From positions 62,001-126,000 of the forward strand of contig CAIUAN010000040.1 of NCBI GenBank assembly GCA_903897145.1: DNA of 64,000 bases, written 5' to 3'. Positions 35,801-44,614 of the stretch are shown here, piece by piece (the first letter of the stretch is position 1; the number at the start of each line of letters is the position of its first letter). The DNA is from an uncultured Bacteroidia bacterium (GTDB lineage Bacteria > Bacteroidota > Bacteroidia > Bacteroidales > Prolixibacteraceae). Both the position numbers and the translations under genes were made by a program. A model generated the notes under the pieces. That model was not told where the DNA came from, ran no database searches, and saw only the letters and a program-made list of their open reading frames with translations.

Positions 35801-35920
35801 CGGGTTGCCTGAAGTATTCTGGCCTGCAAAAGCTCTTGCAGATACTCCGGGCGAGAACACAACTGCTCCTACAATAAGTAGTAGCATTGTCTGCTTTTTA
35901 AAAATTGATTTCCATTTCAT
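32804..35920 (-). CDS. SusC/RagA-family TonB-linked outer-membrane transporter
   Basis: This 1038-residue outer-membrane channel imports oligosaccharides or other bulky nutrients with SusD as its lid. A leader (to about residue 32) is followed by a CarboxypepD_reg domain (VTGKVTDVKGGAVPGVTVVVKG, then GNYSLDVP and LLFSFVGYN), then the SusC-specific LDDVVVIGYGTTKKEDLSASVS, a plug with ITIRGTGS-like motif (VTIRGTGSATEAVLYVVDGVPG) and a barrel ending SRTLSLGAKVSF. It starts 104 bases after iolG, and no TAnnTTTG box is visible in that gap, so read-through from the iol operon is plausible. Confidence 0.94.
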   Translation of the reverse strand: MKWKSIFKKQTMLLLIVGAVVFSPGVSARAFAGQNTSGNPANAAPVKVTGKVTDVKGGAVPGVTVVVKGTTTGTVTDMEGNYSLDVPDTKASLLFSFVGYNTVQQAANQKVVNVVLAEDIKKLDDVVVIGYGTTKKEDLSASVSVIQNMDQLKESPTFNLESMIQGRIPGVTITNNGGDPTAGPSVTIRGTGSATEAVLYVVDGVPGAPFNPQDVESITVLKDAASAAIYGASAGSAGVILITTRQAKAGKTSIDYSGFYGVKNAWRVPESLTAAQQGQVSNQAWANAGQQGLAAWDPAQNPSGQITRTDWIKSIFRTATVQRHTVTLSGGTDKLSSLFQVRTEDEEGTLLNTYNKNVSARYNAIYTVNKYLKFKESIFWNNSEGRGTSTNNGYDGTIISAIYMPRNATIYNPDGTFGGTGDPSSIYLGAYGDIVNPVASLLRNQGFSRNSDIMATSEMGISNIVKGLEFTSRFSYRLGTNYNKFFSPRRPEPGKPYDQNSLSENAGYNRNWLLENTLNYTRTFDRHNISAMISTTARDDLGMGMSASALGFSSEAIWAQFFGQATIFDQSHPGDYKWEDKNVSYIGRIAYSYADRYFVTGSYRNDIAGRLAPGNRSKLFPGVTGAWKISSEPWFKSSLINLLKVRASWGEIGNLSSIGLGYGYPVLSQGGANQVGINGPLGSTAYIGNAYNPNLSWETSRQTDVGADITLFKKRLNVTLDYFWKSTFNLIKPQDTGWTQSTGVGAPLINQGTINNEGFEFSAKWTQKIGEVEIDLGGNFATLKNRVAFISSDPTVTYNFGDNYRTGVLIPFRSAVGTPYYSYWLIKTDGIFKSNQEAAAYVDKNGNRIQPNAVAGDLKFVDKNGDGVIDANDRQYMGSYNPTLTYGFSLGARWKNWDVNAFFQGVGGVKIFNAWKETTLNAATPGYNHWNKILDAWSPTNVNSTIPRLTVNDTNQNFTTNSDYYLESGDYLRLKNLQIGYTLDKKILGSQIRLYVSGENLLTFTKYSGMDPEVSNHGLDAGTYPVSRTLSLGAKVSF

Positions 35921-36024
35921 GTTAATTAAATTCTAGTGATTAATAAATAGTTAATTGTGATTTTGATTTATATTGATTTAGTGTTTATTTTATTTCTTAA
36001 GATGTTATTGAATAAGCTTGCTGT

Positions 36025-37038
36025 TTACAATATTTCACTGAGTTTTACCGCGCGTTTTTCCAAGTACGATTTTTTCGCTGCTAATGCAATTGCAACTGAT
36101 TGAAGTCCATCAATTCCAGAAACTGGCAAGGATAAATCATTCACTACCGAATCACAAAAGATTTTCATCTCCATGGCGTAAGCCTCGAGATAACGCTCCA
36201 TAAAAAAGTTTAGTGGTAACGATCCATGAACGCCATCTGCACCAAAGAAGCGATGATTTTCGGGGTAGTTATTATCGGCATTAGCCATTCCCTTTGATCC
36301 GAAAATCTCAACCCGTTGGTCATATCCATAGACAGCCTTCCGACTATTGTCAATAACCCCAAGAGCACCATTGGCAAAAGTTAGCGTGATAATGGCGGTA
36401 TCAACATCACCTGCTTTACCGATCTCCGGATCAACTAAAACAGCTGCATTTGTATAGACTTCGGTTACTTCACTTCCCACAATATAACGGGCCATATCGA
36501 AATCATGAATGGTCATATCCATAAACATACCCCCAGAGACTGCACTGTATTCTGCTGGTGGCGGTGCAGGATCCCGGGAGGTTATTTTAAGAATATGAGG
36601 GACGCCAATCTTGCCTGCTTCTACCAATTGTTTGATCTTTAGGAAATTTGGATCAAAACGTCGATTAAAGCCGACCATCAACTTCACTCCAGCTTTTGCA
36701 ACTGCCTCTAAGGCCCCTTGAATAACTTCTAGCGACAGATCAATAGGCTTCTCACAAAAGATATGCTTCCCTGCCTTGGCTATTTCGACGATGTATTGAG
36801 CATGAGTATCTGTTGGAGAACAGATCACCACGGCCTCTACCTCAGGATGATTAATCACCTCTTGATAGTCTGCAAATACTGTTGAGATGCCAAATGTTGC
36901 AGCAACTTCTTGAGCCGCTTTTAAATCAATGTCGGCTACCGCGACTACTTCAGCCTGCGCTACACTTTGGACTAGTGTCGCAATATGGACTTTGCCTATC
37001 CTGCCGGTTCCGATGACTCCAAGTTTTAATTTCTTCAT
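36025..37038 (-). CDS. iolG: Inositol 2-dehydrogenase
   Basis: IolG oxidises myo-inositol to 2-keto-myo-inositol (scyllo-inosose) with NAD, the first step of the pathway. The Rossmann motif is GVIGTGRIGKVHIATL (residues 8-23). The catalytic Lys region is CEKPIDLS, and the Asp/His pair lies in MDMTIHDFDMARY, both as in the Gfo/Idh/MocA inositol dehydrogenase branch. It is 337 residues, normal length. It is the last iol gene, 32 bases after iolE. Confidence 0.92.
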   Translation of the reverse strand: MKKLKLGVIGTGRIGKVHIATLVQSVAQAEVVAVADIDLKAAQEVAATFGISTVFADYQEVINHPEVEAVVICSPTDTHAQYIVEIAKAGKHIFCEKPIDLSLEVIQGALEAVAKAGVKLMVGFNRRFDPNFLKIKQLVEAGKIGVPHILKITSRDPAPPPAEYSAVSGGMFMDMTIHDFDMARYIVGSEVTEVYTNAAVLVDPEIGKAGDVDTAIITLTFANGALGVIDNSRKAVYGYDQRVEIFGSKGMANADNNYPENHRFFGADGVHGSLPLNFFMERYLEAYAMEMKIFCDSVVNDLSLPVSGIDGLQSVAIALAAKKSYLEKRAVKLSEIL

Positions 37039-37070
37039 GCGTACTATTAATTTTTTGTCACTATGGATAG

Positions 37071-37970
37071 TTAGAATCCAAGTGAATGAATAAAATCTCT
37101 ATTTTGTTTTGCACATGCTTTGGGATTTCCCATGCCTGGAAGTACGTCTTGCTCAACTACGATCCATCCTGAATAATTTTGTTTTGATAACTCTTCAACG
37201 ATTGCCGGGAAATCAACTCCACCTTTACCTAATTCGCAGAACACCCCGTGGCCGACAGATTGGAAATAATCCCATCCTTCGGCTTTTGATTGTGCGGCAA
37301 TTTGAGGGTGGCAATCTTTAAAATGGATATGCCAGATTCGACTTTTATGTTTCTTTAAGGCCTCTAAGGGATCACCGCCTCCGAAGAGATAATGCCCCAT
37401 ATCGAGCACCAGTCCAACTAATTCAGGATCTGTAAGTGCTAAAAGCTGATCAACCTCTTGCGCTGTTTCTACATATCCAGCGCAATGATGATGAAAAACG
37501 GTCCTTAGTCCAGTTTTCTCTTTCACTTCGCGCGCAACTAGGTTTGCTCCGGCTGCAAAGGTCTGCCATTCTAACTCCGATAAACCAAGATCAGGTGTAA
37601 CTCTTCCAGCATTTAAGGTTCGTTCTTTTACACTCCCATTATCGTCGGCAAGGACAATAAAGGCATTCGTATAACCGGCATCAACCATCAGTTTAGCAGT
37701 CTTAATGGCTAACTCAGCCCCTGCTTCATGCTTCGCTGAGTCTTTAAGAAAAACGGGCACAAAGGCGCCTACCATATCCAGCTTCCGCTGATTAAGTGCT
37801 TGATTTAATTCTTTTGGTATTGAAGGCATAAATCCCCAATCTCCTAGTTCGCTACCTTCATAACCAGTCTCTTGGATCTCATTTAGAACTTGCTCATATC
37901 CGGCCGCTTGACCTGAGAGATCAAATTCTAATACTCCCCAAGAGCATGGTGCATTTGCAATTTTTATCAT
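37071..37970 (-). CDS. iolE: Inosose dehydratase-like TIM-barrel protein
   Basis: This 299-residue xylose-isomerase-like TIM barrel fits IolE (2-keto-myo-inositol dehydratase), the second step. N-terminal NAPCSWGVLEF is characteristic. Metal-binding residues expected for the fold are visible: Glu near LSELEWQT, Asp/His in VLDMGHYLFGG, His in HIHFKDCHP and Glu in IVVEQDVLPG. It could instead be an IolI-type isomerase of the same fold, but its place in a complete pathway without another candidate supports IolE. Confidence 0.87.
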   Translation of the reverse strand: MIKIANAPCSWGVLEFDLSGQAAGYEQVLNEIQETGYEGSELGDWGFMPSIPKELNQALNQRKLDMVGAFVPVFLKDSAKHEAGAELAIKTAKLMVDAGYTNAFIVLADDNGSVKERTLNAGRVTPDLGLSELEWQTFAAGANLVAREVKEKTGLRTVFHHHCAGYVETAQEVDQLLALTDPELVGLVLDMGHYLFGGGDPLEALKKHKSRIWHIHFKDCHPQIAAQSKAEGWDYFQSVGHGVFCELGKGGVDFPAIVEELSKQNYSGWIVVEQDVLPGMGNPKACAKQNRDFIHSLGF

Positions 37971-38001
37971 TTTATATAATTAGGCTAATCGATTTAGTTA
38001 T

Positions 38002-39474
38002 TTAGAATTTTCGAGACCATTCATCATTCCATCGCTCAATCACCACTTTTGTTTGAGTATAAAACTCAACAGCATGTGATGATTGACCATGTAAATCACC
38101 GAAGAAGCTCTCTTTCCATCCACTGAATGGGAAGAAGGCCATTGGTGCAGCCACCCCTATATTGACTCCAATATTTCCAGCCAAGGTGTTATGCCTAAAC
38201 TTGCGAGCAGCAGCGCCACTTCGAGTGAAGATGCAAGCAGAATTTCCGTAACGGTTTCTGTTAATGAGCGCAATCGCCTCCTCAAGAGTTTTCACATGGA
38301 TCATGCTGAGCACAGGTCCGAAGATCTCCGTTTTATAGACTTCACTATGTTCTCCTACATTGCCAAGTATGGTTGGACCGATGAAATTCCCATTTTCATG
38401 TCCTGATACTTTTATGCCTCTTCCATCAAGCAAAAGATCAGCTCCCTGATCGATCCCTAGCTGAATTAGCTTCTCAATGCGGATTTTACTCTCAGCGCTA
38501 ATTACCGGACCCATATCGGCCGAAGCGTCCATTCCGTCACCTGTTTTCTTTGATTTTGCGAGGGTAATAATTTTGTCAGTTAGCTTTTGGGCACCTTCGC
38601 CTACGGTAATCACAACTGAAGCGGCAAGACAGCGTTGTCCGGCGCATCCAAATGCGCTATCTACAATGATCTTTACAGTGGTCTCTTCATCTGCATCTGG
38701 CATAACCACCACTGCATTTTTTGCTCCGCCTTGTGCTTGAACTCTTTTCCCATTTAGCGTTCCTGTTTGATAAACATGCTTCGCAACAGGCGTTGATCCT
38801 ACAAAGCTAATGGCAGGAATAAACGGATGCTCCAGAATAGCATCAACGGTTTCTTTCCCACCATGCACCATGTTGAGCACTCCTTTGGGGAGGTTGAGCG
38901 TCTCGATGAGTTCGAAAATTCGGGTCATAGTCATCGGAACTTTCTCAGATGGCTTAACGATATAGGTATTCCCACAGGCTATGGCATAAGGCATAAACCA
39001 GAATGGAATCATAATAGGAAAATTAAAAGGAGAGATACAAGCTCCTACGCCCAGCGGCTGACGAATCACAAATTCATCCACCCCAGTAGCAATATCTTCC
39101 GAAAAAACACTTTGCATTAAGGTGGGAATACCACATGCCACTTCGATATTCTCCACCGCACGGGTCATCTCCGCCTTCGATTCTGCAAATGTCTTGCCGC
39201 ACTCTTGGGTGCAAATCGCAGCAATCTCGTCCGTGTGTGCTTCTAACAGTGCCTTCATCTTAAAAAGATACTGAACGCGCTGTGTAGCAGGTGTATTTCT
39301 CCAGCTTTCCCAAGCCTGATGGGCAGATTCGGCCGCATCCAAAACATCCTCTTTGCATCCCACAGATACTCTACCTACTGGTAGTCCAGTGGAGGGATTA
39401 ATTACATCAAGCAATGAATTATTTTTGCTCTTAACCCATTCGCCGTTGATATAATTTTTTAATGTAGTCGACAT
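38002..39474 (-). CDS. iolA: Methylmalonate/malonate-semialdehyde dehydrogenase (CoA-acylating)
   Basis: This 490-residue aldehyde dehydrogenase converts malonate semialdehyde to acetyl-CoA and CO2, the final step. The catalytic Cys is in GCAGQRCLAAS (about residue 285), and PFNFPIMIPFWFMPYAIACGN is the MmsA-type cofactor loop. In place of the catalytic Glu of ordinary aldehyde dehydrogenases it has QGGAKNAVVVMPDA, a feature of the CoA-dependent branch. It lies between iolD (4 bases upstream) and iolE. Confidence 0.93.
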   Translation of the reverse strand: MSTTLKNYINGEWVKSKNNSLLDVINPSTGLPVGRVSVGCKEDVLDAAESAHQAWESWRNTPATQRVQYLFKMKALLEAHTDEIAAICTQECGKTFAESKAEMTRAVENIEVACGIPTLMQSVFSEDIATGVDEFVIRQPLGVGACISPFNFPIMIPFWFMPYAIACGNTYIVKPSEKVPMTMTRIFELIETLNLPKGVLNMVHGGKETVDAILEHPFIPAISFVGSTPVAKHVYQTGTLNGKRVQAQGGAKNAVVVMPDADEETTVKIIVDSAFGCAGQRCLAASVVITVGEGAQKLTDKIITLAKSKKTGDGMDASADMGPVISAESKIRIEKLIQLGIDQGADLLLDGRGIKVSGHENGNFIGPTILGNVGEHSEVYKTEIFGPVLSMIHVKTLEEAIALINRNRYGNSACIFTRSGAAARKFRHNTLAGNIGVNIGVAAPMAFFPFSGWKESFFGDLHGQSSHAVEFYTQTKVVIERWNDEWSRKF

Positions 39475-39478
39475 AATA

Positions 39479-41338
39479 TTATAAATAATAACGTTGTTTC
39501 TTTTTCTTCTCTTCGTAATTGATACGTGCCTTTTTTACAGACTCTATTTCTGAGACTTCGGCGATTGGCACTTCCCACCAAGCATAGCCTGGAACCCCTT
39601 TTGTAAGACTTGTTTCAATAGTTATTACGGTTGTCTTTTGTTGCTTCTTCGCCTCTATAAGAGCGGATTTGAGTGTTGGGATATCATGGCTTTCAATGAC
39701 ATGAGCACCCAGACTGCGTGCATTCTGAGCAAAATCAACTGGAAGAATATTGCCGCTTAAAAGACCAGTTTTAGGATCTCGATAACGGTAGTTGGTTCCA
39801 AAACGCTCTGAACCTATTGATTCGGATAAGCCTCCTATACTTGCAAACCCATTGTTGTTCAGTAGAATAATAGTAAACTTAATTCCTTCTTGAATAGCTG
39901 TGACAATCTCGTTGTTCATCATCAGGTAGTTGCCATCCCCAACCATTACATAGATCTCACGGTCTGGACAAGCCATTTTAACTCCGATTCCTGCCGCAAT
40001 TTCATATCCCATTGTGGAGTAGCCATATTCGAGATGAAAACCTTTTGGATCGCGTGTTCTCCATAATTTATGCAGATCGCCGGGTAAACTTCCTGCAGCG
40101 CAGATCACTACATCGCGTGGTTCTGAAAAATCATTAACCACACCAACGACCTCGGTCTGAGCCACCGGAAGATTTCCTGTGACTTTATAAAATTCAGTGA
40201 CTTGCAGATCCCATGCCTGTCCCAAATCGGCAATATGATTTCTATAATCAGCTGAGACCTGATAATTAGATAATAGTTCAAGCAATTCCTCAAGAGTTGA
40301 TCTTGCATCTCCTGTAAGTGGCAGCCCACTATGTTTGGCTGAATCAAATTCAGCAATATTGATATTGATAAATTTTACATTCGGATTTTGAAAAGCAGAT
40401 TTTGAGGCAGTGGTAAAATCGCTATAACGAGTTCCAACACCAATAACAAGATCGGCAAGAGCTGTAATTTTGTTGGCTCCGGGTGTTCCTGTTACACCTA
40501 CAGCACCCAGATTAGAGGGGTGATCGAACGAGATAGAGCCTTTACCTGCAAAAGTCTCTGCCACAGGGATTCCTGTTTCTTCAATAAGTTCCCGTAAGAT
40601 ATCGGATGCTTCACTGTAAATGACTCCTCCTCCAGCTATCAGGATTGGATTTTTCGACGATTTAATCAATGCTGCAGCCTCTTTTAAGACCCTTATGTCG
40701 GGACGTGGACGTGCGATTTTCCACACTCTCTTGCGAAATAGTTCTTCAGGAAAGTCAAATGCTTCGGCTTGCACATCCTGAGGCAGGCATAGCGTTACAG
40801 CTCCTGTTTCAGATGGAGAGGTAAGCACGCGCATCACTTCGGGCAAGGAGGTTATTAATTGTTCTGCACGGTTAATGCGGTCCCAATATTTTGAAACTGG
40901 TTTAAAACAATCGTTAACAGATATGTCTTGCGTTGATTGTGATTCGAGTTGTTGTAATACTGGAGCGACATCCCGACGAGCAAAGATATCACCGGGGATA
41001 ATCAGTACGGGCAGTCTATTTATGGTAGCGCAGGCAGCACCTGTAAGCATATTGGTTGCCCCAGGACCAATCGATGAGATACAAGCAAAAGTCCCCATCC
41101 GATTTTTCATCTTCGCATAGGCCATTGCAATATGCACTGACGATTGTTCGTTTCGGGTCATGATGTAGGGGAAATCGGTATTTTGGGTTAATCCCTGTCC
41201 TATCCCAGCAATATTGCCATGGCCGAAAATTCCTACGCAACCTGCGAAAAATGGATTTTCAACTCCATCACGTTCCACAAATTGATTTTTAAGGAACTTC
41301 ACTACTGCCTGTCCGACTGTTAATCGTTCTGTTTTCAT
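39479..41338 (-). CDS. iolD: 3D-(3,5/4)-trihydroxycyclohexane-1,2-dione hydrolase
   Basis: IolD is a thiamine-diphosphate enzyme that opens the cyclohexane-dione ring to 5-deoxy-glucuronate. At 619 residues it fits the family. The ThDP-activating Glu lies in RNEQSSVHIAMAYAK, and the Mg/ThDP motif is GDGNYLMMNNEIVTAIQ followed by ILLNNNGFASIGGLSES. LKNQFVERDGVENPFFAGCVGIFGHGN at the N-terminus is typical of IolD rather than acetolactate synthase. It begins 18 bases after iolC. Confidence 0.95.
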   Translation of the reverse strand: MKTERLTVGQAVVKFLKNQFVERDGVENPFFAGCVGIFGHGNIAGIGQGLTQNTDFPYIMTRNEQSSVHIAMAYAKMKNRMGTFACISSIGPGATNMLTGAACATINRLPVLIIPGDIFARRDVAPVLQQLESQSTQDISVNDCFKPVSKYWDRINRAEQLITSLPEVMRVLTSPSETGAVTLCLPQDVQAEAFDFPEELFRKRVWKIARPRPDIRVLKEAAALIKSSKNPILIAGGGVIYSEASDILRELIEETGIPVAETFAGKGSISFDHPSNLGAVGVTGTPGANKITALADLVIGVGTRYSDFTTASKSAFQNPNVKFININIAEFDSAKHSGLPLTGDARSTLEELLELLSNYQVSADYRNHIADLGQAWDLQVTEFYKVTGNLPVAQTEVVGVVNDFSEPRDVVICAAGSLPGDLHKLWRTRDPKGFHLEYGYSTMGYEIAAGIGVKMACPDREIYVMVGDGNYLMMNNEIVTAIQEGIKFTIILLNNNGFASIGGLSESIGSERFGTNYRYRDPKTGLLSGNILPVDFAQNARSLGAHVIESHDIPTLKSALIEAKKQQKTTVITIETSLTKGVPGYAWWEVPIAEVSEIESVKKARINYEEKKKKQRYYL

Positions 41339-41356
41339 TTTGTAACCTTATAATAT

Positions 41357-42370
41357 TTAAAATCCGCCATGCTTTTCGATAAATGCAAAAGCCTCCTCGA
41401 GCGTAGGATTGAAATTAGAACATCCAGGTTTGGTAACTAAGATAGCGCCGCATGCATTCCCCATTCGGCAGCTTTTATACCAATCCCATCCTTTGAGATA
41501 ACCATAAATAAATCCACTTGCAAAGGCATCCCCAGCTCCAAGAACATTCATAACCTCTACTGGGAAGCCAGGAACATCAATCACCTCGCCACTTTTCAGG
41601 AATACCGTTGATCCTTTAGCACCTCGCTTTACAATTAAAGCTTCAACGCCTAATGCCCTAATTTTTGCTATGGCAACATCCACATTGCCTCGAATCTCAG
41701 GAGCGGACATTTGTTGATTTGTAATCTTAATCTGATCAGGGTCGCTTAACATCGTCGCTAGAATTTCCTCTTCAGTTCCCAATGCAATGGTACAGTATTG
41801 AAGGTAAGCTCGTGTAGTTACCCCGAAGGAGCGTGGATCGTGCCATTGATCTGCCCGAAAGTCAAGATCTATCAGAATAGGAACATTATTTTTTACCGCT
41901 TCTTCGGCAGCAAAGAACCCTGCCGACCGTGAGGGCTCGACATTAAGTGCGGTAGCAGAAATCTCAAATAGGCGAGAATCGCCAATATTTGCTGCAATTA
42001 CATCATCAATATTAACCTTTGAATCTGCGCAATTTTCACGGTAATAAACTAAAGGAAAATTGTCGGGTGGTTGAATTCCTAACACTACAGCGCTAGTTCT
42101 GAAGCCCGGTTTGCGCTGAATGAATTTCGTTTCAACGCCTTCTTTAGTTAAAAAGTTCAACAGAAAATCTCCGATCTGATCTTGTCCGATACCTGTTAAC
42201 AAAGCAGAGCGAAGTCCTAATCGTTTTGTTCCCACAGCCATGTTAAGCGGCGATCCGCCAACATAGGCGTTAAACGATTGAATATCGACAAAGTCGGCAC
42301 CGATATTCGCCGAGTAAAGGTCGATAGATGACCGGCCATAGGTTATTACATCGTACGATTTCTCAGCCAT
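41357..42370 (-). CDS. iolC: 5-dehydro-2-deoxygluconokinase
   Basis: This 337-residue PfkB-family sugar kinase phosphorylates 5-dehydro-2-deoxygluconate. N-terminal YGRSSIDLYSANIGADF is characteristic of IolC, GGSPLNMAVGTKRLGL is the first PfkB motif, and NVLGAGDAFASGFIYGYL is the anion-hole/catalytic Asp motif. The gene overlaps iolB by 8 bases, so the two are translationally coupled. Confidence 0.95.
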   Translation of the reverse strand: MAEKSYDVITYGRSSIDLYSANIGADFVDIQSFNAYVGGSPLNMAVGTKRLGLRSALLTGIGQDQIGDFLLNFLTKEGVETKFIQRKPGFRTSAVVLGIQPPDNFPLVYYRENCADSKVNIDDVIAANIGDSRLFEISATALNVEPSRSAGFFAAEEAVKNNVPILIDLDFRADQWHDPRSFGVTTRAYLQYCTIALGTEEEILATMLSDPDQIKITNQQMSAPEIRGNVDVAIAKIRALGVEALIVKRGAKGSTVFLKSGEVIDVPGFPVEVMNVLGAGDAFASGFIYGYLKGWDWYKSCRMGNACGAILVTKPGCSNFNPTLEEAFAFIEKHGGF

Positions 42371-43265
42371 GATCTTCAGGTGTTATTTGCTTTGTTACCA
42401 TAGGAATACGAGGATCCATCCCTTTCCAGGTGCCATAGATCCATTTATGATCAGGATCATCTGTGCTGGCCAAACTTTGATCGCTTCCTGCTAGAAAATT
42501 AAGATAATAGACATTGTATCCATGCCCTGCTACCACTGGATGATACCCTTTGGGGATTAAAACTACATCGTTATGATGCGCTTCAGCAATCTCGTCTAGG
42601 GTACGATCACTGGTGTATATTCTTTGCATGGCAAAGCCTTGGGGTTTATCTATTTTATAAAAATAAATTTCCTCTAATTTTGCTTCTAAAAGGTCTCCTG
42701 AATTGGGGTCAACTTTTCGCTCGTCGTGCTTATGGGCTGGGAACGAACTCCAATTTCCGGATGGAGTATATACCTCGACACACACTAATTTATGACAAGC
42801 TGATCCTGGAGGCAGCAGTCTGTTGATCTGTCGGCTTGCATTGTCACCACCTCGATGTTCAATGCCCATCTTTTCAACCTCATCTGGTGTGATAAATGAG
42901 GCAGGATGGTGTTGGTCTGACACAACCCAACTACAAGCAATATCTAGTAATTCGCTCTCCGCTGTTACGGCGAATGCGGTGTTTGGAGGCAGGTATAGTC
43001 CATGCGGAAAGCCGCTAAATACATCTTTTCTGCCGTTCACCGTCTGCCATGTTTGGGAATCGGTCTGTGCAGTAAAATTACCACCTAATAAAACGATTAA
43101 AAGTTCGTGATTTCCGGTGTTATGAGTCCATTGCTCTCCCTTATTCATAAGACGAGCTTCGAAATTTAAATATTCCCATCCGGCCTCAGAACTTGAAAAG
43201 TTTTGATAGACAGAGCTTTCCAAAGAGGGCTTTACGATTAACGGGCATTTAAGGTCTCTTTGCAT
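42363..43265 (-). CDS. iolB: 5-deoxy-glucuronate isomerase
   Basis: IolB, a bicupin KduI-like isomerase, converts 5-deoxy-glucuronate to 5-dehydro-2-deoxygluconate. Metal-binding residues appear in WSSFPAHKHDERKVDP and in LDEIAEAHHNDVVLIPKGYHPV. GYNVYYLNFLAGSD and the C-terminal WIYGTWKGMDPRIPMV are typical of IolB. At 300 residues it is slightly longer than many homologues. It starts 2 bases after iolJ. Confidence 0.94.
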   Translation of the reverse strand: MQRDLKCPLIVKPSLESSVYQNFSSSEAGWEYLNFEARLMNKGEQWTHNTGNHELLIVLLGGNFTAQTDSQTWQTVNGRKDVFSGFPHGLYLPPNTAFAVTAESELLDIACSWVVSDQHHPASFITPDEVEKMGIEHRGGDNASRQINRLLPPGSACHKLVCVEVYTPSGNWSSFPAHKHDERKVDPNSGDLLEAKLEEIYFYKIDKPQGFAMQRIYTSDRTLDEIAEAHHNDVVLIPKGYHPVVAGHGYNVYYLNFLAGSDQSLASTDDPDHKWIYGTWKGMDPRIPMVTKQITPEDHG

Positions 43266-43267
43266 CT

Positions 43268-44194
43268 CTAATTTTGATTAGCTGATTTCAAAAAAGTACA
43301 TTTTTGAGCTACAAAATCCTCAAGGGCACTCATATATAATTTCCCTGGCACAACCATGTCGAATAATTCGGGAGAGTTGCGAAAAAACTCTCGATGAATA
43401 CGGGTCCAGATAAGACGCATATCGGTGGCAATATTTACTTTGCAAATACCATATGATATCGCTTCAAGCAGTTCTGAGGCATCAGCCCCTTTTGCATCCT
43501 CCTTTAATTCGCCCCCGGCAAGATTAATTCTTCTTACTTCTTCTAAAGGTACAGCAGAGGCCCCATGAAGAACCAAGGGAAAGTGAGGAAGTAAGCTTTG
43601 TATTTCTTTTATAATCGCTAGTTGCAAGCCTTGTCCTCCAGAGAATTTATACGCGCCATGACTTGTTCCTACAGCTATCGCTAAACTATCGCATCCGCTG
43701 CGTCGAACAAATTCCTGAGCTTGTTGAGGATTGGTATACCGGGCATGCTTTTCGTCAATTGAGATGTCATCTTCAATCCCACTTAAGATCCCCAATTCAG
43801 CTTCTACTGCAATCCCCTTGCGATGAGCCATGTCTGAGACCTCGCGAGTAATCCGTATATTTTCTTCATACACCTCGTGTGAGGCATCAATCATTATTGA
43901 ATTGTAATTCCCCGACTCAATCGCTCTCATGCAATGATTATAGTTGCCATGATCCAGATGCACCGTGTAGCTAACATCGGGATAAATATTTTGTGCTGCG
44001 TTTAAGATCCCTTCGAGCATCGCTGGATTCATGTAGTCGCGTGCAACGGGTGTCAATTGTATAATAATGGGTGATTTCACCTTAGAAGCTCCTCGGAATA
44101 CACCATGCACCTGTTCAGCATTGAAGACATTAAATGCTCCGATGCCATAATTTCCATAGGCTTGTTGGTATAATTCTTGTATTGGAACCCTCAT
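43268..44194 (-). CDS. iolJ: Class II aldolase, DKGP aldolase
   Basis: This 308-residue class II (zinc) aldolase cleaves 6-phospho-5-dehydro-2-deoxygluconate to dihydroxyacetone phosphate and malonate semialdehyde. Zinc ligands and catalytic residues lie in VHLDHGNYNHC, GILSGIEDD and the phosphate-binding AVGTSHGAYKF and LHGASAVP. Its place as first gene of the iol operon supports IolJ; a fructose-bisphosphate aldolase cannot be excluded from sequence alone. The start at 44194 lies 17 bases from the symporter relic. Confidence 0.88.
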   Translation of the reverse strand: MRVPIQELYQQAYGNYGIGAFNVFNAEQVHGVFRGASKVKSPIIIQLTPVARDYMNPAMLEGILNAAQNIYPDVSYTVHLDHGNYNHCMRAIESGNYNSIMIDASHEVYEENIRITREVSDMAHRKGIAVEAELGILSGIEDDISIDEKHARYTNPQQAQEFVRRSGCDSLAIAVGTSHGAYKFSGGQGLQLAIIKEIQSLLPHFPLVLHGASAVPLEEVRRINLAGGELKEDAKGADASELLEAISYGICKVNIATDMRLIWTRIHREFFRNSPELFDMVVPGKLYMSALEDFVAQKCTFLKSANQN

Positions 44195-44210
44195 AACTTA
44201 ATAGTCTGTG

Positions 44211-44470
44211 TCAAATTAATGTCTTTCTTCCTGGAAGAATCCTTATAAAATTTTCACTATTATATAAATTATCAATCGTTGAGATATTAAAACTATTAGT
44301 GGGTTGAAATTGCAAATGGGCAACATTCATCCCTTTTTCGCCTGTCGTTTGACTTGAAGCATTCAAAACATCGCTATTCCCGATTAACATAAATCAAACA
44401 ATGAATAGTTAGATTGCTTCAATGGCTTAATAGTTCATTGGGCCTGCCAAAACAAGCGACCTAATCCATC
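44211..44470 (-). pseudogene. Decayed 3' end of a sodium:solute symporter gene
   Basis: The gap upstream of iolJ encodes on the minus strand an eroded copy of the C-terminus of an SSS symporter. Against the intact symporter at 47202-49013 the alignment is collinear: AFEAIYVLVVGFILIG versus AIEAI*LFIV*FMLIG, then LNASSQTMDEKG versus LNASSQTTGEKG, then FQTTDIFNI versus FQPTNSFNI. Three in-frame stops replace Leu, Tyr and Gly codons by single-base changes. DNA similarity is clear too (TTTGACTTGA followed by GCATT in both). About 75 codons are recognisable; the rest is gone. Confidence 0.8.
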
Positions 44471-44614
44471 ATTTTATAAAATTTTTCAGGTTATTTAGTC
44501 TTAACAAACATAGCATTGAAATTTTCATGTCCACATTGCATTTTTATCCATATCTAATGCTATTTTAGCATTTTTAAATTGCAATCAGTGATATTATGTT
44601 AATTGTCAGATATT

